A stretch of 64,000 nt of DNA from Eudromia elegans (Eukaryota; Chordata; Aves; Tinamiformes; Tinamidae), in assembly GCA_003342815.1 (NCBI GenBank), contig PTEX01000006.1, positions 2,735,338 through 2,799,337 on the forward strand, written 5' to 3'. Position 1 is the stretch's first letter. The number at the start of each line of letters is the position of its first letter. Below the pieces are notes generated by a model. It was not told the DNA's origin. It searched no databases and saw nothing but the letters and a program-made list of their open reading frames with translations. Shown here piece by piece: positions 12,256 through 25,906 of the stretch. A program made the translations under genes and the position numbers.

Positions 12256-12889
12256 TTAGGAACATATATTTCATATTAGGTGCTCCAGTGTAGATTGGTC
12301 CTCTATTTACAGTACACTTTAAGACTGGAATTAGAATCAGGTTTTCAGGGAAAAAAAAAAAAAGGTAGAAAATCTTTTTATTCTTGCATTCCACCAGACT
12401 GTCAGAGGTGGGATGAGATATAGTAATGTTCAGGAATAAATGCCTTAGATTCAGATTTACTGTAAAAATTAGTCACTTTGAATTAATAAAGTTCAGGGTT
12501 AGGTTTAAGGTGGGATTATGGCATGGAATAGGGTGGCTTAATGAGCCCAGCTCATTTTTGTTCTGTGATTTAGGACCACAGACATCAGAAAGAATGGTGT
12601 TGGTAGCGATTAATGTCTCTTGATCAGTTTTCCTTGTTACATTTCATTTTTCACTTAAGTAAAGGGGTAGAGTTAGGATGAGGAGGCTTCCTCAGCCTCG
12701 CCTGGCATGGGATCCTGAAGATTAGCATGATGAAGGTCAAATGCATCTATTCAGATTCCTTACAGAGTTTGTTCACGTGCTTATTATTTGGGAGTAGGTG
12801 AAAATCTAGTAAGATTGGTGCTCAGGGCTTGGTGTTTTCAACATGCTGTTAAGTTCCATAGGGGTGCTGTTTTTAGAAATGCTTACAGA

Positions 12890-13955
12890 AGAAATTGATA
12901 ATAATAAACAGCAGATGGTATTCACCGAAGGATTCTCAAGAAACCCAGGAGATGAATTACTGTTTTCTGTAAAACTTGTAGGAGCTGTTCTGTAGAATCA
13001 GTGAACATAGGGATGAATATGATACAAGGGCAGAGAGTCAACATGGATTTCCAAAGGGAGATGATGCCTCACAAATCTAGTAGCATTCTTCAGAGCAGCT
13101 GACAAGCTTGTGGAAAAGGGAATTATGGTTGATATAGCCCACTCAGTTTGTGAATTATCAATGAAACTAGAAGTCTTACAAAGAAAAAGTGGGGACAAAA
13201 AAAGACTGCACATGGGGAAATAACAAAGATATTTTTCATAAAGAATTTTATGAAATGTCACTTCAGAAATTATTAGCAGACAAAAAAAAAAAAANNNNNN
13301 NNNNNNNNNNNNNNNNNNNNNNNNNNNNNNNNNNNNNNNNNNNAAAAAAAAAAAAAAAAAAGAAGGAAACAGGAAAATAAGCAACTACATTATACCACTG
13401 TAAAAATACGTTTTGTAACCATGTCTTTTAAAAAGTATAAGGTAATACCGGAGAAATTAAATGAGGCTGATCAAGACTGTGGAAAATTTCCAAATGAAGA
13501 ATAAGTGAATATATTGAGACTAGAAAAAAAACCAAGCAAGAGGATTGTGATAGCTCTCTGTAAAACATGAGGGACAAGAAGAAGGTGAGTAGGGAATGAT
13601 TGCAAATGATTGTGAGAAGCAGGGTGTGTAGAGTGAAACCAGTACATAGAAAACTCAAAATGGAAGATATTTTTGTTTCACATTGCATTGTTAAGCTGTG
13701 AAGATCCTTGCCAAAGATGTTACAGATGCTAAAAACTTAGATAAAAAAGAAATCATTGAATGAAAAGAAAAATCCATCCAGAACTGGATCTATTAAATAT
13801 AGAGGTGCTACTTCTGGTTTAGGAATTGCTGAGCCACAAATCTCTGGATGCTGCAAAAATATTCTTAGTGTTGCTCTATATTTTCCTATTCTCACAATGT
13901 CCCTAGAGCATCTCAGATGCTCTCAGAAATTGTTTGCTTGGCTAGTTGGTTGTTA
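12890..13955 (+). mobile_element. CR1 LINE, degraded copy with internal loss and assembly gap
   Basis: Two blocks of one family in the same direction. Around 13030-13140, 'gagagtcaacatggatttcc', 'gatgcctcacaaatctag' and 'cttgtggaaaagg' follow the reverse-transcriptase part of the second CR1 open frame. From about 13540 to 13955 the sequence follows the 3' end: 'gtgatagctctctgtaaaac', 'agaaggtgagtagggaa', 'gttaagctgtgaagatcc', 'ttgccaaagatgttacagat', 'gaaaaatccatccagaactg', 'ggtgctacttctggttta'. More than a kilobase of the normal spacing between these blocks is missing, and frames are broken throughout, so it is a dead copy. The A-rich run and the N gap lie between the blocks. Outer limits are approximate. 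Confidence 0.8.
13295..13343. other. Assembly gap (49 N) inside poly-A
   Basis: 49 unknown bases, preceded by 13 A (13282-13294) and followed by 18 A (13344-13361). The true length of the homopolymer and of anything between is unknown. Open frames drawn across it are meaningless. Confidence 0.98.
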
Positions 13956-16900
13956 GATCTGATGCAGGATGATATGGGAAAAAAGACCAAATATTTAGCA
14001 TATCTGAATAAACACACTTGTCACTGGAATTTTCTCAATGCTGCCTTTATCATACAAAAAACTTACTATCATTGGCATGTATTTCTACATGATTAAAAAG
14101 AGGACATAAGCTAATAAGTGTATTCTGGTACTCTTCAGAGAATGTCTATATGCCCTTTTATTGAGTTCATTACTGTTTCTATAGTATCTATAATCAAGTG
14201 AGCTAGGTGGCAACTGACAGACATTAAAAAAATGTTAAGTATTTTGTTCCATTTGCACAACTCCCCTCCTTCCTGAAGTCAAAGCTGAGAGAAAATGAGT
14301 TAATCAAACGCCTAATATATGTTATGCGTCATGACTAGCAACACAAATTCTCCAGATGCTAATCAAATGAGCCCTCCTCCTACTAAACACAGACTGCTCA
14401 GATTTAAGAATCTGCCCTTGGTTGCCCTTTTCTGTTTTTCTGGTGAACATAATAACTTGGCCACAGGATCATCGTTCATACTTCAGGCTGGGTTGTCCCT
14501 CACTGGCTGAAATCAGCAATAGCTCCATTTAGGCATTTAAATTAATATCAGACAGCCAGGAGAAAGGATGTAATTCTTTAAATAAAAAGAAGATACTGCT
14601 CAGGAATAGATGAAAAAGGCTGCAAAGTGTCAGGTTGCAGACAAACTGGTAGATAGGCAGGACATAGGCAATTCTTTCTATGCTTACTGGAAATTTCATA
14701 CGGGTTGCAAGCATATTTCTCATCAGAATGAATCTGAAGACAAAAGTGAGAGCACTCAATATGCCATCATCAAAAAAAATCTATCCCCAAGTTTCATATC
14801 ATATAAAAAAATGCTGCTTAATCATTACGGGGAATCTACCCTCTAGTGTTTTATGTCATCAGACTCTACCTCACCCCTGTTTCCATTTCATGAAAGATGT
14901 ACGAGTAAGAACCCCTTGGTGAGGGTAAGTATATATTCAGTGCATTAGTGTTCCCCTGTCTTCATTATACCATGGCCGATTTAATTTGATGCAGACCTCT
15001 CCTCTACTATTGGAAGGCAGCATTACCTAAGGACTAAAACCAATCAAAGATCAGTCTGTATCCGGGAAGGCCACGAGACAAAAATAAGCATTAGAGAGAA
15101 TCTCAGCAATTTATTGTTCTACTGAAAGCCAAACTATATTCATATTTTTGCTTCAGGTAAATTTGATTTGGCAGGATGAGATGAGAGATTTCTGAAGATC
15201 ACGTCTTGAGTGCTGATAAGCATTCACTGTCTGAGACTATGGCAAAGAGCAAAGCTATTGATTTTATCTTCTGCCACTTGCGTTATCAAGCAAATAAAAA
15301 CTTGTCTTTGCACTAGGATTTCTTTCATGATGAGAGCTTCAATTTAAAATGTCTTTTGACTTTTCTAATATCAGAAGTTTTCAGGAAAAATACTGGAGAG
15401 ACCTAATGATTATGTGCTTTAGAGTAGTAGTTATAGGTATGGATTAAGCACCTGTCTCTGCTTAAGACTATCTATCTGCCCTTCAAGCTGTGAGATTCAG
15501 CTTCTTAATTTGTACTCCTACTAATGAGTTCTGGGTCTCCGTTCTTGCACAGACACTTTCTATAGTCTGGATGCATGAAGCTCTGTTGCAGTATTTTGCA
15601 AACACAGTAGAAAGTGGCGATCGGGTTAGGCGTGTCCTTGGATGCCCTGTGTTTTGTAGCAGCCACCAGAGTGATGATCTTGTGTTTGGTATCAAACAAT
15701 AGCTCGCTATAGAATTTTTTAAACCCGAGCTGGCTCCTCACCATGCCCCAGAACCTACCTGGCATTTCACAATAGAGGAATCAAATGTCTGTTGGCAGCA
15801 TCTGATGTCATAGTTGCTGAGAGCCTGATCATTGTTGGCTGTCATGAGTCACTGTATCTGTAGTCAGCTGTGTAAAACAGACAAGAAAAATGGGTTCATC
15901 AGGAGCACTATGACCTTTTTGTGGTGCTCAACAGCTTAGGAATAGAGGAAAAGGCAAAATTAATATTACTATTTCTATGCTACTTATATAAATATACATG
16001 CATTTAATAAGTGGAGATAATAAAAACCCATCACTTGAACATCAGGGGACTGTTGCTGGAGAAGAAGTGCTGCAGGTCTTTTTTCTGCTGTCATGCACGC
16101 TGTGATTGCGGGGTTGTGGAGGGAGCAACTCCTATCTTCTTCTTGGTGTTTTAGCTGGACTTGCATTGAGAAGCAAAATAATGGATCACTGCAGGGGGCG
16201 AATGTCAGTTAGATACTCTAAGGACTGAGTCTGTTCTGAGGAACTGCTGAAATTCTTCTTTAGCAGAAAATATTCTGTATAATATGCAAGTATTACTAAT
16301 CTGCCAAACCTCTGAGGCTGTTGGGGTAGAACTGGGGTTTCTTTAACAGCTTGTGATCTGCCTGATCTGGTCTGCTTGTAATATGCAACATTTATCATTT
16401 GTGGGGCTCGGCCAATATAATAAATCAAATGAGTGCTACTTAAGTAATATTTGAAGAGCAGTTAAGCCGTAAGTGAATTAGGGGTTTATGTTCACATCGT
16501 GGTCATCTACCACAGATGGTTATGTGAGCAAAAAAGAGCATAGCTTTATAGCCTGATCCTTTCCTATATTCCTATAGCCTATATACTTCCTGTTTAAAAA
16601 ACAAGTAGTGCAACTTTAAAATGCAAAATTAATTAGAAACAAAGCAGAACAGGTGTAAGATTTTAAAGCTGCAAACTCATATTATCTTTACTGTGAGTTG
16701 TGTGATACGTGATTCTATCCTTAAGTCCCAACTTCTGAAGACCTGCGGTAGTATAAGGTCATATTTTCTCTTAGAAAGTGTTTCTAACTAGTGTAGTTGC
16801 ATAATGAGATCTGAAAATGTAAATCTCAAGGGCTATATCATGAAAAAAAAAAAAAAGAGAAAAAAAACCTAACAATGTTAGTTGTTCCAAATTTTCAGTT

Positions 16901-17354
16901 TTCAAATCAGACTTCTTGTCTGAGTGTCTTTCAAATGTTCTTTTTTTCCCCAGCATTAGGAGGAGTAGTGTACATGCACCTTGGAGTTTGCATCAAAAAA
17001 AGAGAGAAGGTCTGTCCGGACCATTTCCCAGTTGAGTTGTATAAAGCTGCAGGGATTGTGTAAAGCTTCAGAATTTCCTTCTATTACAAACACCACTGTT
17101 ATGCACGTCTTGCACTGCTCCATGTATACTCAGATCTGGAATTTATGTCTGGCAAGAGTTGTGCTCCCTGAGTTATATCTGGCATGCCTGTTCTCACTTG
17201 TGAAGCATTTATCCGTTTCCTAGTGTCAGCTAATGAATCTGATGGGATTACTACTTGGTCTCTTTTTAAATAAAATCCAGGCTACAAAATCCAAGAAGTA
17301 ATATCACTTGTTCATGGGCTTCTTATCAACAACTTGCTCTGGCCTATTGGTCTA
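13956..17354. other. Gene-desert sequence
   Basis: AT-rich sequence with no recognisable gene. A donor-like g|ggtaagtat at 14925 follows an open stretch, but its frame closes just before the junction. Opposed 70-86 codon frames at 15483-15765 on both strands show no family resemblance. An A14 run lies at 16842-16855. Confidence 0.55.
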
Positions 17355-17416
17355 GGAACATTTTTATTGCACATCACCCCCACCTGGAACATTTTTATTG
17401 CACATCACCCCCACCT
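17355..17416. repeat. Perfect 31-bp tandem duplication
   Basis: Units 17355-17385 and 17386-17416 are identical; each begins ggaacatttttattgcac and ends atcacccccacct. The identity suggests a recent duplication, or an assembly artefact. It lies in non-coding sequence. Confidence 0.95.
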
Positions 17417-18471
17417 GGCCTCATTAATCCATTCTAATATTGATGTGCCTGGGACTAAAGTGCAGCTGACTCTGCTGTCTAGTCTGATTTGGACTGATTG
17501 CTGATTTAATAACAATACAGCAAATATGGCAGCTGAGTGGCTGCCTGCCTTTTTCTGTAGTCAATGTGCATAGGGAATCTCTGGATCTGCTAACTCACAC
17601 TGTAGGTAGCATGCTCCTTGCTGCAAGTCTTTGCAAACTCGGGAGCAGCAAGGATTGCTCCTTACGTTCTTCCTGGAGTGGTAAATGAAGGAGTACTGGT
17701 TCCACTTCCTCTCTCACTGCAGCCTGTAGGCTGTGCATTGGTTTTTATATAATATTAATGTCTCTAGCACATACATTAGATAGCATATGGAATACGTGGC
17801 ATATACATTCTCCTTATTAATTGCTTGGATTGAAGTTTGTGCATTTGTTCTGTACCAATAGGTTATCACTGTGTTTCTTTCACTGCTCTGTTTAGCTGAT
17901 TTTTCGATTGGTGGCAATTTTTTAAGGCTAGATCTATTGTCTTAAAAGAGTAAAAATGATCTTATCTTAAAAATGATCTTTTATCCTTTCTGAGATTGCA
18001 TGTAGGTGCCTAGAATGCAAGCTATGCAATATAAACTTTTTGCCACTATTAAATATAAGTCTTTATTCAGGTAAAGACAAAAAAACACACGTACGTGTCT
18101 ACCATTATTTATGAACTCACTGAATATTTTGATGATCTGTCCCTGTATTTGAGGCATTATTTCAGCATTAGCGTCCTGCTTTTCTTTTCCCTCCAAAATG
18201 CTTTTTCTTTTTTTTTTTCTGCACTTTATTCTTTATTATAAATTTTGTATGAAGGTTTAATTCTTGCTTTCACAGTTTTAATGACTGAGCAAGGATTTTG
18301 TCTGGAGCTCCACCATTCCTAATAGCTGGCATTACTCCAAGCTGTTGATTTTCTGTTTCTAGCCCATAGTTTTTTGGGTAATAATATTCTCTTTGTTACT
18401 TTTGTCTGACAAGATTAACTTGTGTTGTCCTCTTCTATATACCACACTTTTAGACACTGGTACTGTGCTGA

Positions 18472-18485
18472 CACCCATATGGGTG
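18472..18485. repeat. 14-bp perfect palindrome
   Basis: The sequence cacccatatgggtg is its own reverse complement. It is the size of a dimeric transcription factor site, but no function can be inferred from it alone. Confidence 0.9.
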
Positions 18486-20903
18486 AAGGGCAGATGATGC
18501 CGCGAAGGTATTTTTACTGGGAGAGGAGGAACTCAGGTACAAGACTGTTCAATTACCCTGAGAGGCAGTGTTGCACTCATTTTAACCTTGGATAATTAGC
18601 TGGAATCTGGTGGGATTGATTTGCATGCTTATGATGCAACGCAACAGCTCCTTGATGCAATACTGTCTATGTGCAAAGAATACTTAAAAACTCCATTTCT
18701 CTGAATGGGATATGAACCAAACATGAAAGGCTCATTATTTTAATGCACTTCTCAGACAATGGTCTGTCCTAACCCCCTCTTCGTTGCTTGACTTGTGTCT
18801 TAAAAACATCCTACAAGGTCTCTGCTTGTTCTGGGAGCTTCCTGCTACCTGATACACGTCTGCTGTATTTTTGCCCCTTCTCTCTTTTGTATATAGCTCC
18901 ATTGAACCATACACGTTGCTCTGATTTTGCACTTAATCCTCAAGGGAAAATTGCAGTGGTCAGTTCTCATTCTCTGTGTGGCCTGGGTTGAGTGCTGACT
19001 TCCAGGGTTTCATCTGTTCCGTGGAAGTGTTGTAATCATTTTATTTTATATTTAGCCTGTTACTTTTCACATGATAAAATGTGACCACTAATTTCAGCAT
19101 TACCCTCACATAGCTTTGCCTATTTATAGATGACTGTGTTTTTGTTATATATATTTTATCAAGCTGAATTTCTCCTTTGCTCACATAAAATTTTGCTTAT
19201 TTTGCTTTGCAGAGTCTGCATTTCAGAACAGACAGGAATTGCCTGTTTAGCTCATCCAGGGAGGATATTCAGTTTTCCCAGGTTTCTGGGTGGAGGCTTG
19301 TACCAATCACAGTTGTTAATTTTAAGAAGAACCCTCAGACATTTGAACCTGACCCTTTTTCCTGCCAGAGACACCTGGCAAGAGAGTTAAATACGCTAAA
19401 CTGAAGAAATGTTCAAGTTGTATTTTAGCTAAAGACTGATTGTTAGATGTTTATGTGCCAAGTTTTATCTGGAGCAAACTTTTACAGGCAAATGTTAAAT
19501 CAAGGGCAGGGGTTAGGGGAAGAAGGGTGAAGAGGAATGAAATAGAGAGGTTGACAGATCCTTAACCATAATGAAAATGATTACAGAAAACGTTATGATA
19601 TTAACTTAGATAATTGCCAGAGTTGTAAAATCCAGATTTTTCAGGCTGCAAGACTCCTGAGACCTGCTGGAAATGAAGAAAATTAAATGTAATGGTTCAT
19701 ATATAATTCAGAATTGAGTTCCTTTTACTCATTCTCAAAAGAGTAAAAAAATGACCTACTTTCTATACAGTTTAATTTAGTGGGAAATTCCCCTAACTCC
19801 CTGTGTTAGTATGCTCCTTCCCCCATTAAGCAGGTGCTAACTCCCATCTCTTCTTTACTACTGCTGGCATACTGTGTGCTAAATGTGTTGTGACATTCTT
19901 TCCTCTCAGTTTACATTGAAGATGGTCGTGCTCTTTCCCAAATTCCAATTTTGTTAAGCTTCTGGGATTAACATGGGATTTAAATTAATTTTCTGTGTGT
20001 TAGTCGTCAACCATCAGTGAAGTAATTAAGTAGCAAGTGCTTGCCAAGATTTCTCCTTTCAGTGTTGATGAATAACATAACATAATGATAGTTTAAAATA
20101 AAAAAGGGAAAAAAAAAAATATGCACCTGTACAGAAGGTCACAATTTCTCCGTGTTTATTTTTCAAAAGGAAGTTTGAAACGAAGTGGGAAAGAAATACT
20201 AGAAACGAATCTTAAAGGAAGGCCAATATCAACTACATTGAAATGGAAAGATTTTGACTCAAAAGACTTCTTCCAAACCATGTCTGTAAAACACAAAGAA
20301 AAAAAAATCTAAGAGAAACTAAGGAAAATGAAGAAATTGCTCTTATGATTGCCAGTCAAGCCCATTTCCATTTATTGTATATAGTCATGGAAGTATACCA
20401 TAGGGAGTATGGAACTGAACCTGGTTTCAGTCCTGACCTCCTAAAAGAGCCAACATTGGTTTGCTACTTTTTCCTATTCAGAGGAAAAGGAGAGAAAGTT
20501 AAACCAGTTTATGTTCTGCCATCAGAGTATTAAAATCACTCATGCCTGTAGAAGTTCTTCAAATTCTTCAATCCTTTTCCCAGGATATTATTTCCATTAT
20601 TCATGGAGAGACAGATCTTAGTTCTCTTTTACTTAAACAGAAATTGTGTTGACCAAAAAGAGACATTGGATTATGTGATGGATGATGTGTTAGTTGCTTT
20701 TCCTAAAAGGATCCTGTAGAAATTCATGGCCGTTTTGTATTGTCATCACTCCCATTCCCCATGCGCAACGTACTTGGGTTCGGTGAACAATTTGACTGCC
20801 AGCCATATACAGCAAACCAAACCAAATGTCCACCAAAGGAAATGGATCCTTTAAATTTTCTTGCATTAAAACATCTGTGCTTTAAAAAATAGTCGTATTT
20901 TTG

Positions 20904-20922
20904 TTTATTTATTTATTTATTT
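20904..20922. repeat. (TTTA)n microsatellite
   Basis: Short tetranucleotide run of about five units. Confidence 0.9.
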
Positions 20923-21811
20923 GAAGTAAGCTGTTTCTTCCAGCTACAGAGATTAGACCAGTTAGGAAAAGGCCTTGTTCATAGATTTTTGTTTAACTTT
21001 TATGATGCAAGTGTTAGGATCTGGGAGTTGAGATCCAAAGGGAATGAATTTACGTATGCGGGACACGTTGTTCGAGGAGCTAATACTTACAGTAAACAGA
21101 GGTTGCTTAACTGTTGAGTAATGTTACAATAATTATTTCCAATATTTTGCAAGAAACAATGTTCATGCAATGTTTTACCACTAGCAATTTGTTAGTGGTT
21201 TTAATTTTGTGCCAAACAAATCTCTAAGGTCTGTAATTTCAAAAACATGGAGTGTCACACATTGGGAACTAGACCCTGTTTCTACTTTTGCAAGGTAAGA
21301 TGTGTATGAAAGAAACCCAATTTCTTCTTTCTCACTAATAGTGTAAAAATATTCTTATAATGTCACATACAGTAAAATACACTAATACAGTAAAAAATCA
21401 AATGGAGCTTAATAGGTATGTCACTTACGTTACAAAAAATTCCATTGAAGTTTTTCTATTGAAAAGTTATTCTATTCGTGTGTCTATAGTTTAGTAACAT
21501 CAAACTTAAGAATACTACAACTCTATAGCTAGTAGATAAATAACCTTTAATTCTTTATACAAATATTTCTTCACTTGTTGTGATGAGGATATAATGGGAA
21601 ACAGTTTTAAAATGACTGGAAATAAATGATGTGTAAATCAGCACTGAATCTGTCACTCCATGACAGAACAGTTCACTGTACTTGTATATTCAAGTTAAAA
21701 CTTTTCCATTGTGCTGAGAATAAGTTGTCATTTCCTGGTGGGGATGGCTTGGTAAACACTCTTATCAATGCAGGGCAGCTCAAGTTCTTCTCTTTGAGAT
21801 AGACACATTAT

Positions 21812-21950
21812 TTTACAGACAGGGAACTAAAGGCCTTTGGTGGCCTTCAAAATCTCTTACTGCGGTTGCCCAAGTGGCAGAGAGAATCCAGGAGTTTTAG
21901 CTATTCTGCTTTTGCTGTCTTTACCATTGAAGCATTTATGTGTGATGCAT
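21812..21950 (+). repeat. MIR-like SINE fragment
   Basis: The order 'attttacagacagggaacta', 'ttgcccaagtggcagagaga', 'atccaggag', then 'gctgtctttaccattgaag' follows the 3' half of MIR-type repeats as seen in reptiles and birds ('ttttacagatggggaactga ... cagtggcagagc.ggga ... cccaggagt ... ctaaccact'). It is diverged with internal gaps. The assignment is by memory of the consensus. Confidence 0.6.
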
Positions 21951-23204
21951 GTCTATACATATGTAGACACAGATTTAGATGTCTACATTGAAGGGAGACA
22001 GACTTGAAACAGATTTAATTAAACTTTAATCAGAGGTTTCAGTACAGAGTACTGGAGAGTAAACGTTAATGTGTCTGGGAGAGACTAGGGCCTTCCAGCT
22101 TTTCTGCCACTAGTTGCATGACAGTTTCTTTAAGCCAGTGTAATTTTATCATTATATTCATTTAAATTAACATAACATCATCTTGTCTCCTAATAAGCAA
22201 ATTCATATATATTTATAGTTTATGTGTGTGGAATTTTCAGGTCTGAATTCAAACTTTTGTGGGGTGATTTGGTGTAATGTTGCACATACCTGCATACTTT
22301 TATAGTTATTTTCACAAATGCATCTACGATGCATTAGCTGTCAACATTCCAAGCCTGCTTTGCTTGGTTAAAGCATATGACTAAATGACCAGTGTCTCCA
22401 ATGGTATATCTCCAACTTTCTATTAAAGATACGAGGTGTCCTAAACTGATTAATCTTTGTGTGAAACTCACCTCAAATCTCCATCTGCTTATGAAAGTAC
22501 TTGTCAAAGTAGATGTCTTTTTTAATCACCTTTCTCTACCCTATAACCCTTACACACATTGATACTAGGTGAAAAACTTCCAGCAATCTGTGTGGCTGCA
22601 TCTGTGCTTTCTACAGCATAAAATAACAAAACAGTTCAAGTACATGTGGTATTTCTGCCTCTGATTTTGCTTTGCATTTGCTTACATTTGTTTTATTTAC
22701 TTGCTTACCTTTGTCTTAAAAATGCCGCACATCAAATATTCTTTGATGAGACATCCACAGGACAGGGCTGGCTCTCCGCTCAGATTTATATAAATACATG
22801 TCGTACATCGAAAAATAGCGAGAACAGTTTGCCAGACCTCTTGCAAAAGTTTCATTAGTATGCTAGCTCGTTAGCTTAAATGTGAAATTTGCAGACATGT
22901 CTGCTCATGAGAAGTAAGAACATGGTACTATTGCAATCATATAATGGAGAAACTTGTGCTGGAAACCTGTGCTATTCTCTTCAGGGGGAGAATAAATTCA
23001 ATTACAAGAATGTTGCTGTCAAAACATGTGCTTTAGGAATTGGGAAAGTGAGCAAATGACTATGAGTTGAGGGTGAATTTTAGCCAAACAGGAAGGGCTA
23101 TTCCACCTGCCCGGATGCATTGCAGGGATGTGAATGCTCGGGAAGACAGCTGCGGCAATGCAAAACATTGTGTACTCACAGCTGATGCAGAGTAGAATAG
23201 CTGT
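21951..23204. other. No gene recognised
   Basis: AT-rich sequence. A 70-codon hydrophobic frame at 22646-22858 is not recognisable as a protein. Confidence 0.5.
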
Positions 23205-23520
23205 TAGAGTCATGAAAAATGGTATGACTTCTTTGGCATTGTAAAAAGAGAGACTGAGAGGGAAGTAAAGGAGGATGAAAAATAAAAGAGCAGAAACCAG
23301 TATAAACAAGAAGAGTGATCGAAAACCACTAGTGATAGAGGCTGAGAGGAGGATATGGTGGATGAGAAGTCAAAATTGTATTATAGAAGATATATGAAAA
23401 TAAAGGAAGTGAACTGACATGACTGGCAGGGTAGAAAAGTACTTTACTATGGAAGTAATTTACATGAGGAAAAATGAGGGAATAGCCCAAGAGAACGGAT
23501 AAAAGAAAATTGGTATTGCA
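23205..23520. repeat. Purine-rich block on + strand
   Basis: The + strand is dominated by A and G with repeated motifs such as gagagggaagtaaaggagg and aggctgagaggaggatatgg. The minus strand therefore yields long hydrophobic frames (96 codons at 23019-23309) that imitate a membrane protein. I treat that frame as an effect of composition. The style is similar to the block at 58440-58830. Confidence 0.5.
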
Positions 23521-25906
23521 ATTGCATTGCATGTATCAGAGAAATGTTTTTCACATAGATTTACACAATTTCTTCAGTATATTTCACTAGTTATTGCACT
23601 TTAGGATCAATTTCTTTTTGATTAATAAAAGTAAGAACATTTGTTCCATTAGGCAAAAAAATTGATGTGTGCGTTTGATAGGCCTATTCTGTGTGCCAGT
23701 ATTGTTATTAACCACTTCCTCCTCCTCCTCTTCCCTTGAAGACATGATATAGTGCTGGTTTATACAGCACTAAAGGAACACCCAGCAGCAGCAAGCGACA
23801 AATGTGTTGTATGGAGCTTACCCAGGACTGGAACACTCAGACACTTTTGGTTTGGTGTTAGAATGAAAACCTAGTAATATTCGACATTCTTTAAGACTAA
23901 CTGGAACATCTCTGATCCTACAGTCTCATTTCCTTTAGAAAAGAACATTGGTTTCAGATATGAAATAAAAAGATAATAATTAAGAGCCAACTATGGGTCT
24001 CTCCAATAAACAAAAGCATGAGATAACTCATGAGCTCTCACGTAGGCTTACATTGAAACTATGTCAGGGAAGTCTGCAGTACTTGACGATTATTTGGAAG
24101 AGAGCAGAAACCATTCCAACTAAAATGATTGACTTTGCTCCAGCAGATATTATGAATATTTTTGTTGGTACTTCATTCCTGGAGTCCGTGACCAGTAGCA
24201 ATAAAGTGTCCCTATTTACATTTCTAAGCACTGGGGGAGAATATTTCCCTCTAGAGGAATGGAGGTGCATTCAATATAAACAATGAAACAGTTTCAATAT
24301 CTAATTTGGAGATATAACCATTTTTCTTCACTGATGAGCATGGTTTGGATTAGGAAAGCTGTGACATATACAGAGAAAAGCTGGCCAGGAAAGTGAAAAA
24401 TGTACCAAGTAAAATATGAATTTCAGGGTCCACATTTCTGAAGATACTTCTACCCTAGATAAAGGGCTGTTAGGAGGTCAAAAGTGCTGGTTAGTTAGTT
24501 TTCTTGGGCTGTACTTAAGGTTAAATAAAAGTTTGCCCTTGTACTATTTTGCTGTTAAAAAGGGGTGAACTTCCTCCCCTTTTTTTTTTCTGAGGGGATG
24601 TGTATATGAAATGAGGTAAGCAGGGATGTGAACTTTTGGTATGTTAGTTATGGCAGTGTGGTAGTTGTTCATCTGCAGGTTGTTACTCAGAAATAAACAC
24701 AGGATAACTGAAAAGTAACTTCTCCTCAATGAAAAGTGAAATAAACTACCTCTCATTTACACCAGGAGTAGCTGATGTGTTGTAAAATCACTGCTGCATT
24801 TTATCTCCTGCTCCCTGTAATACTGTAAGAGGGATGAGGAGTACAGACAGTCTTGAAATGCAGAGACAATTATCATTCCCAAGTTCAGTATGGTTCTCAG
24901 AATGGTGAGTAATGGGTTGCTGTTCTGCACAGCAGCACAGCTGTACAGCTACTGGATTTGCTTCAACAAAACATCAACTTTTCAGAAAAAAAATTGGCTA
25001 CAGGAAGATAACAGATGTACAAAAGAAAATAGGGAAAAGATAACTCTTAACATCTTCACATTTTGTTTATTAAAAATTTTTAAAGGGAAGGGGAGCCTAC
25101 ATGCTACAGCAAGCTACTATTTTTGCCCTTATAAATTAATTTATCATAGACATTTGTTCACATTACTCCTGCACAGATAAGAGTACTGTTTTTGCCTCTT
25201 GGCTAGTTCATATTCCTCCCTTTTCCAAGTCCTTGTGTTTTTGGTACTATTTAAGTGGCAGCAGATGCTGGCAAGAATCTATGGCTACACTGCTTGCTCT
25301 TCTAAAGAACTAAAACCTCTGGTTAACTCTTCTTTTTGTTTGCTCAATTGTTCCAGTTTCTTTGCAATGACAATTGCAGACGCTTTGCTAGAGAGAATTA
25401 TGGTTCATTCTCTCTGAAGTTTATTTCTGTTTGCTAACAAACTGCTCTTTTGGTTTGTCTATTGTTGTATTATGGTAGCAGTCTTGGACACTAATTCCCA
25501 AACATGGGCTTGTAATCCCTGCTTGGGGTTATAATCGTAGAAATATAAAAGACAACAGAGAGATGAGCTTTGACACAATCCCCAAAATTCTGGGGAGGAA
25601 GAGGTCATGGTGCCCTTTCAAGCGAGGCTGTGAATGGAAATGTTCAGGACCTTCTGTCCTAGGAAACCTGTTGTCCTCATCACAGGTCTTCTTTGTGGGC
25701 AGCATACAAACACATAACAAAAAGCTGACTCCTGTCCTGGAAAGCTTCTTCTCTAATTTACAGCTTCTTTTAGCAGCAGCTGTCCACAATAAATCTCAAA
25801 AGGTTGCTTTCTGTCAACAATTTGTTAGCACTTTCACCGAAACAAACCTTGAACAGCGGCAACATGGAAATCAATCCCAACCTAAATATAATATTGTACA
25901 TTTACT
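23521..25906. other. Gene-desert sequence
   Basis: No supported gene. A donor-like aatg|gtgagtaatg is at 24903 without a matching acceptor-bounded frame. The 97-codon frame at 23993-24286 overlaps an antisense frame and is not recognisable. The frames at 25529-25910 run into the CR1 fragment that follows. Confidence 0.5.

Larger units (their letters stand above)
17417..21811. other. Gene-desert sequence
   Basis: AT-rich sequence without a supported gene. It holds a 14-bp palindrome (18472-18485) and a (TTTA)n run (20904-20922). Frames of 60-86 codons near 18.7-19.4 kb and 20.1-20.5 kb match nothing I know. Confidence 0.55.

Noticed and set aside
13189..13380. Open frames crossing the N gap on both strands
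   Set aside because: They are artefacts of unknown bases and poly-A/poly-T inside a CR1 copy.
23019..23309. Minus-strand 96-codon frame that looks like a multi-pass membrane protein
   Set aside because: It is the pyrimidine-rich complement of a purine-rich block; hydrophobic residues follow from composition, and there are no splice sites or family motifs.
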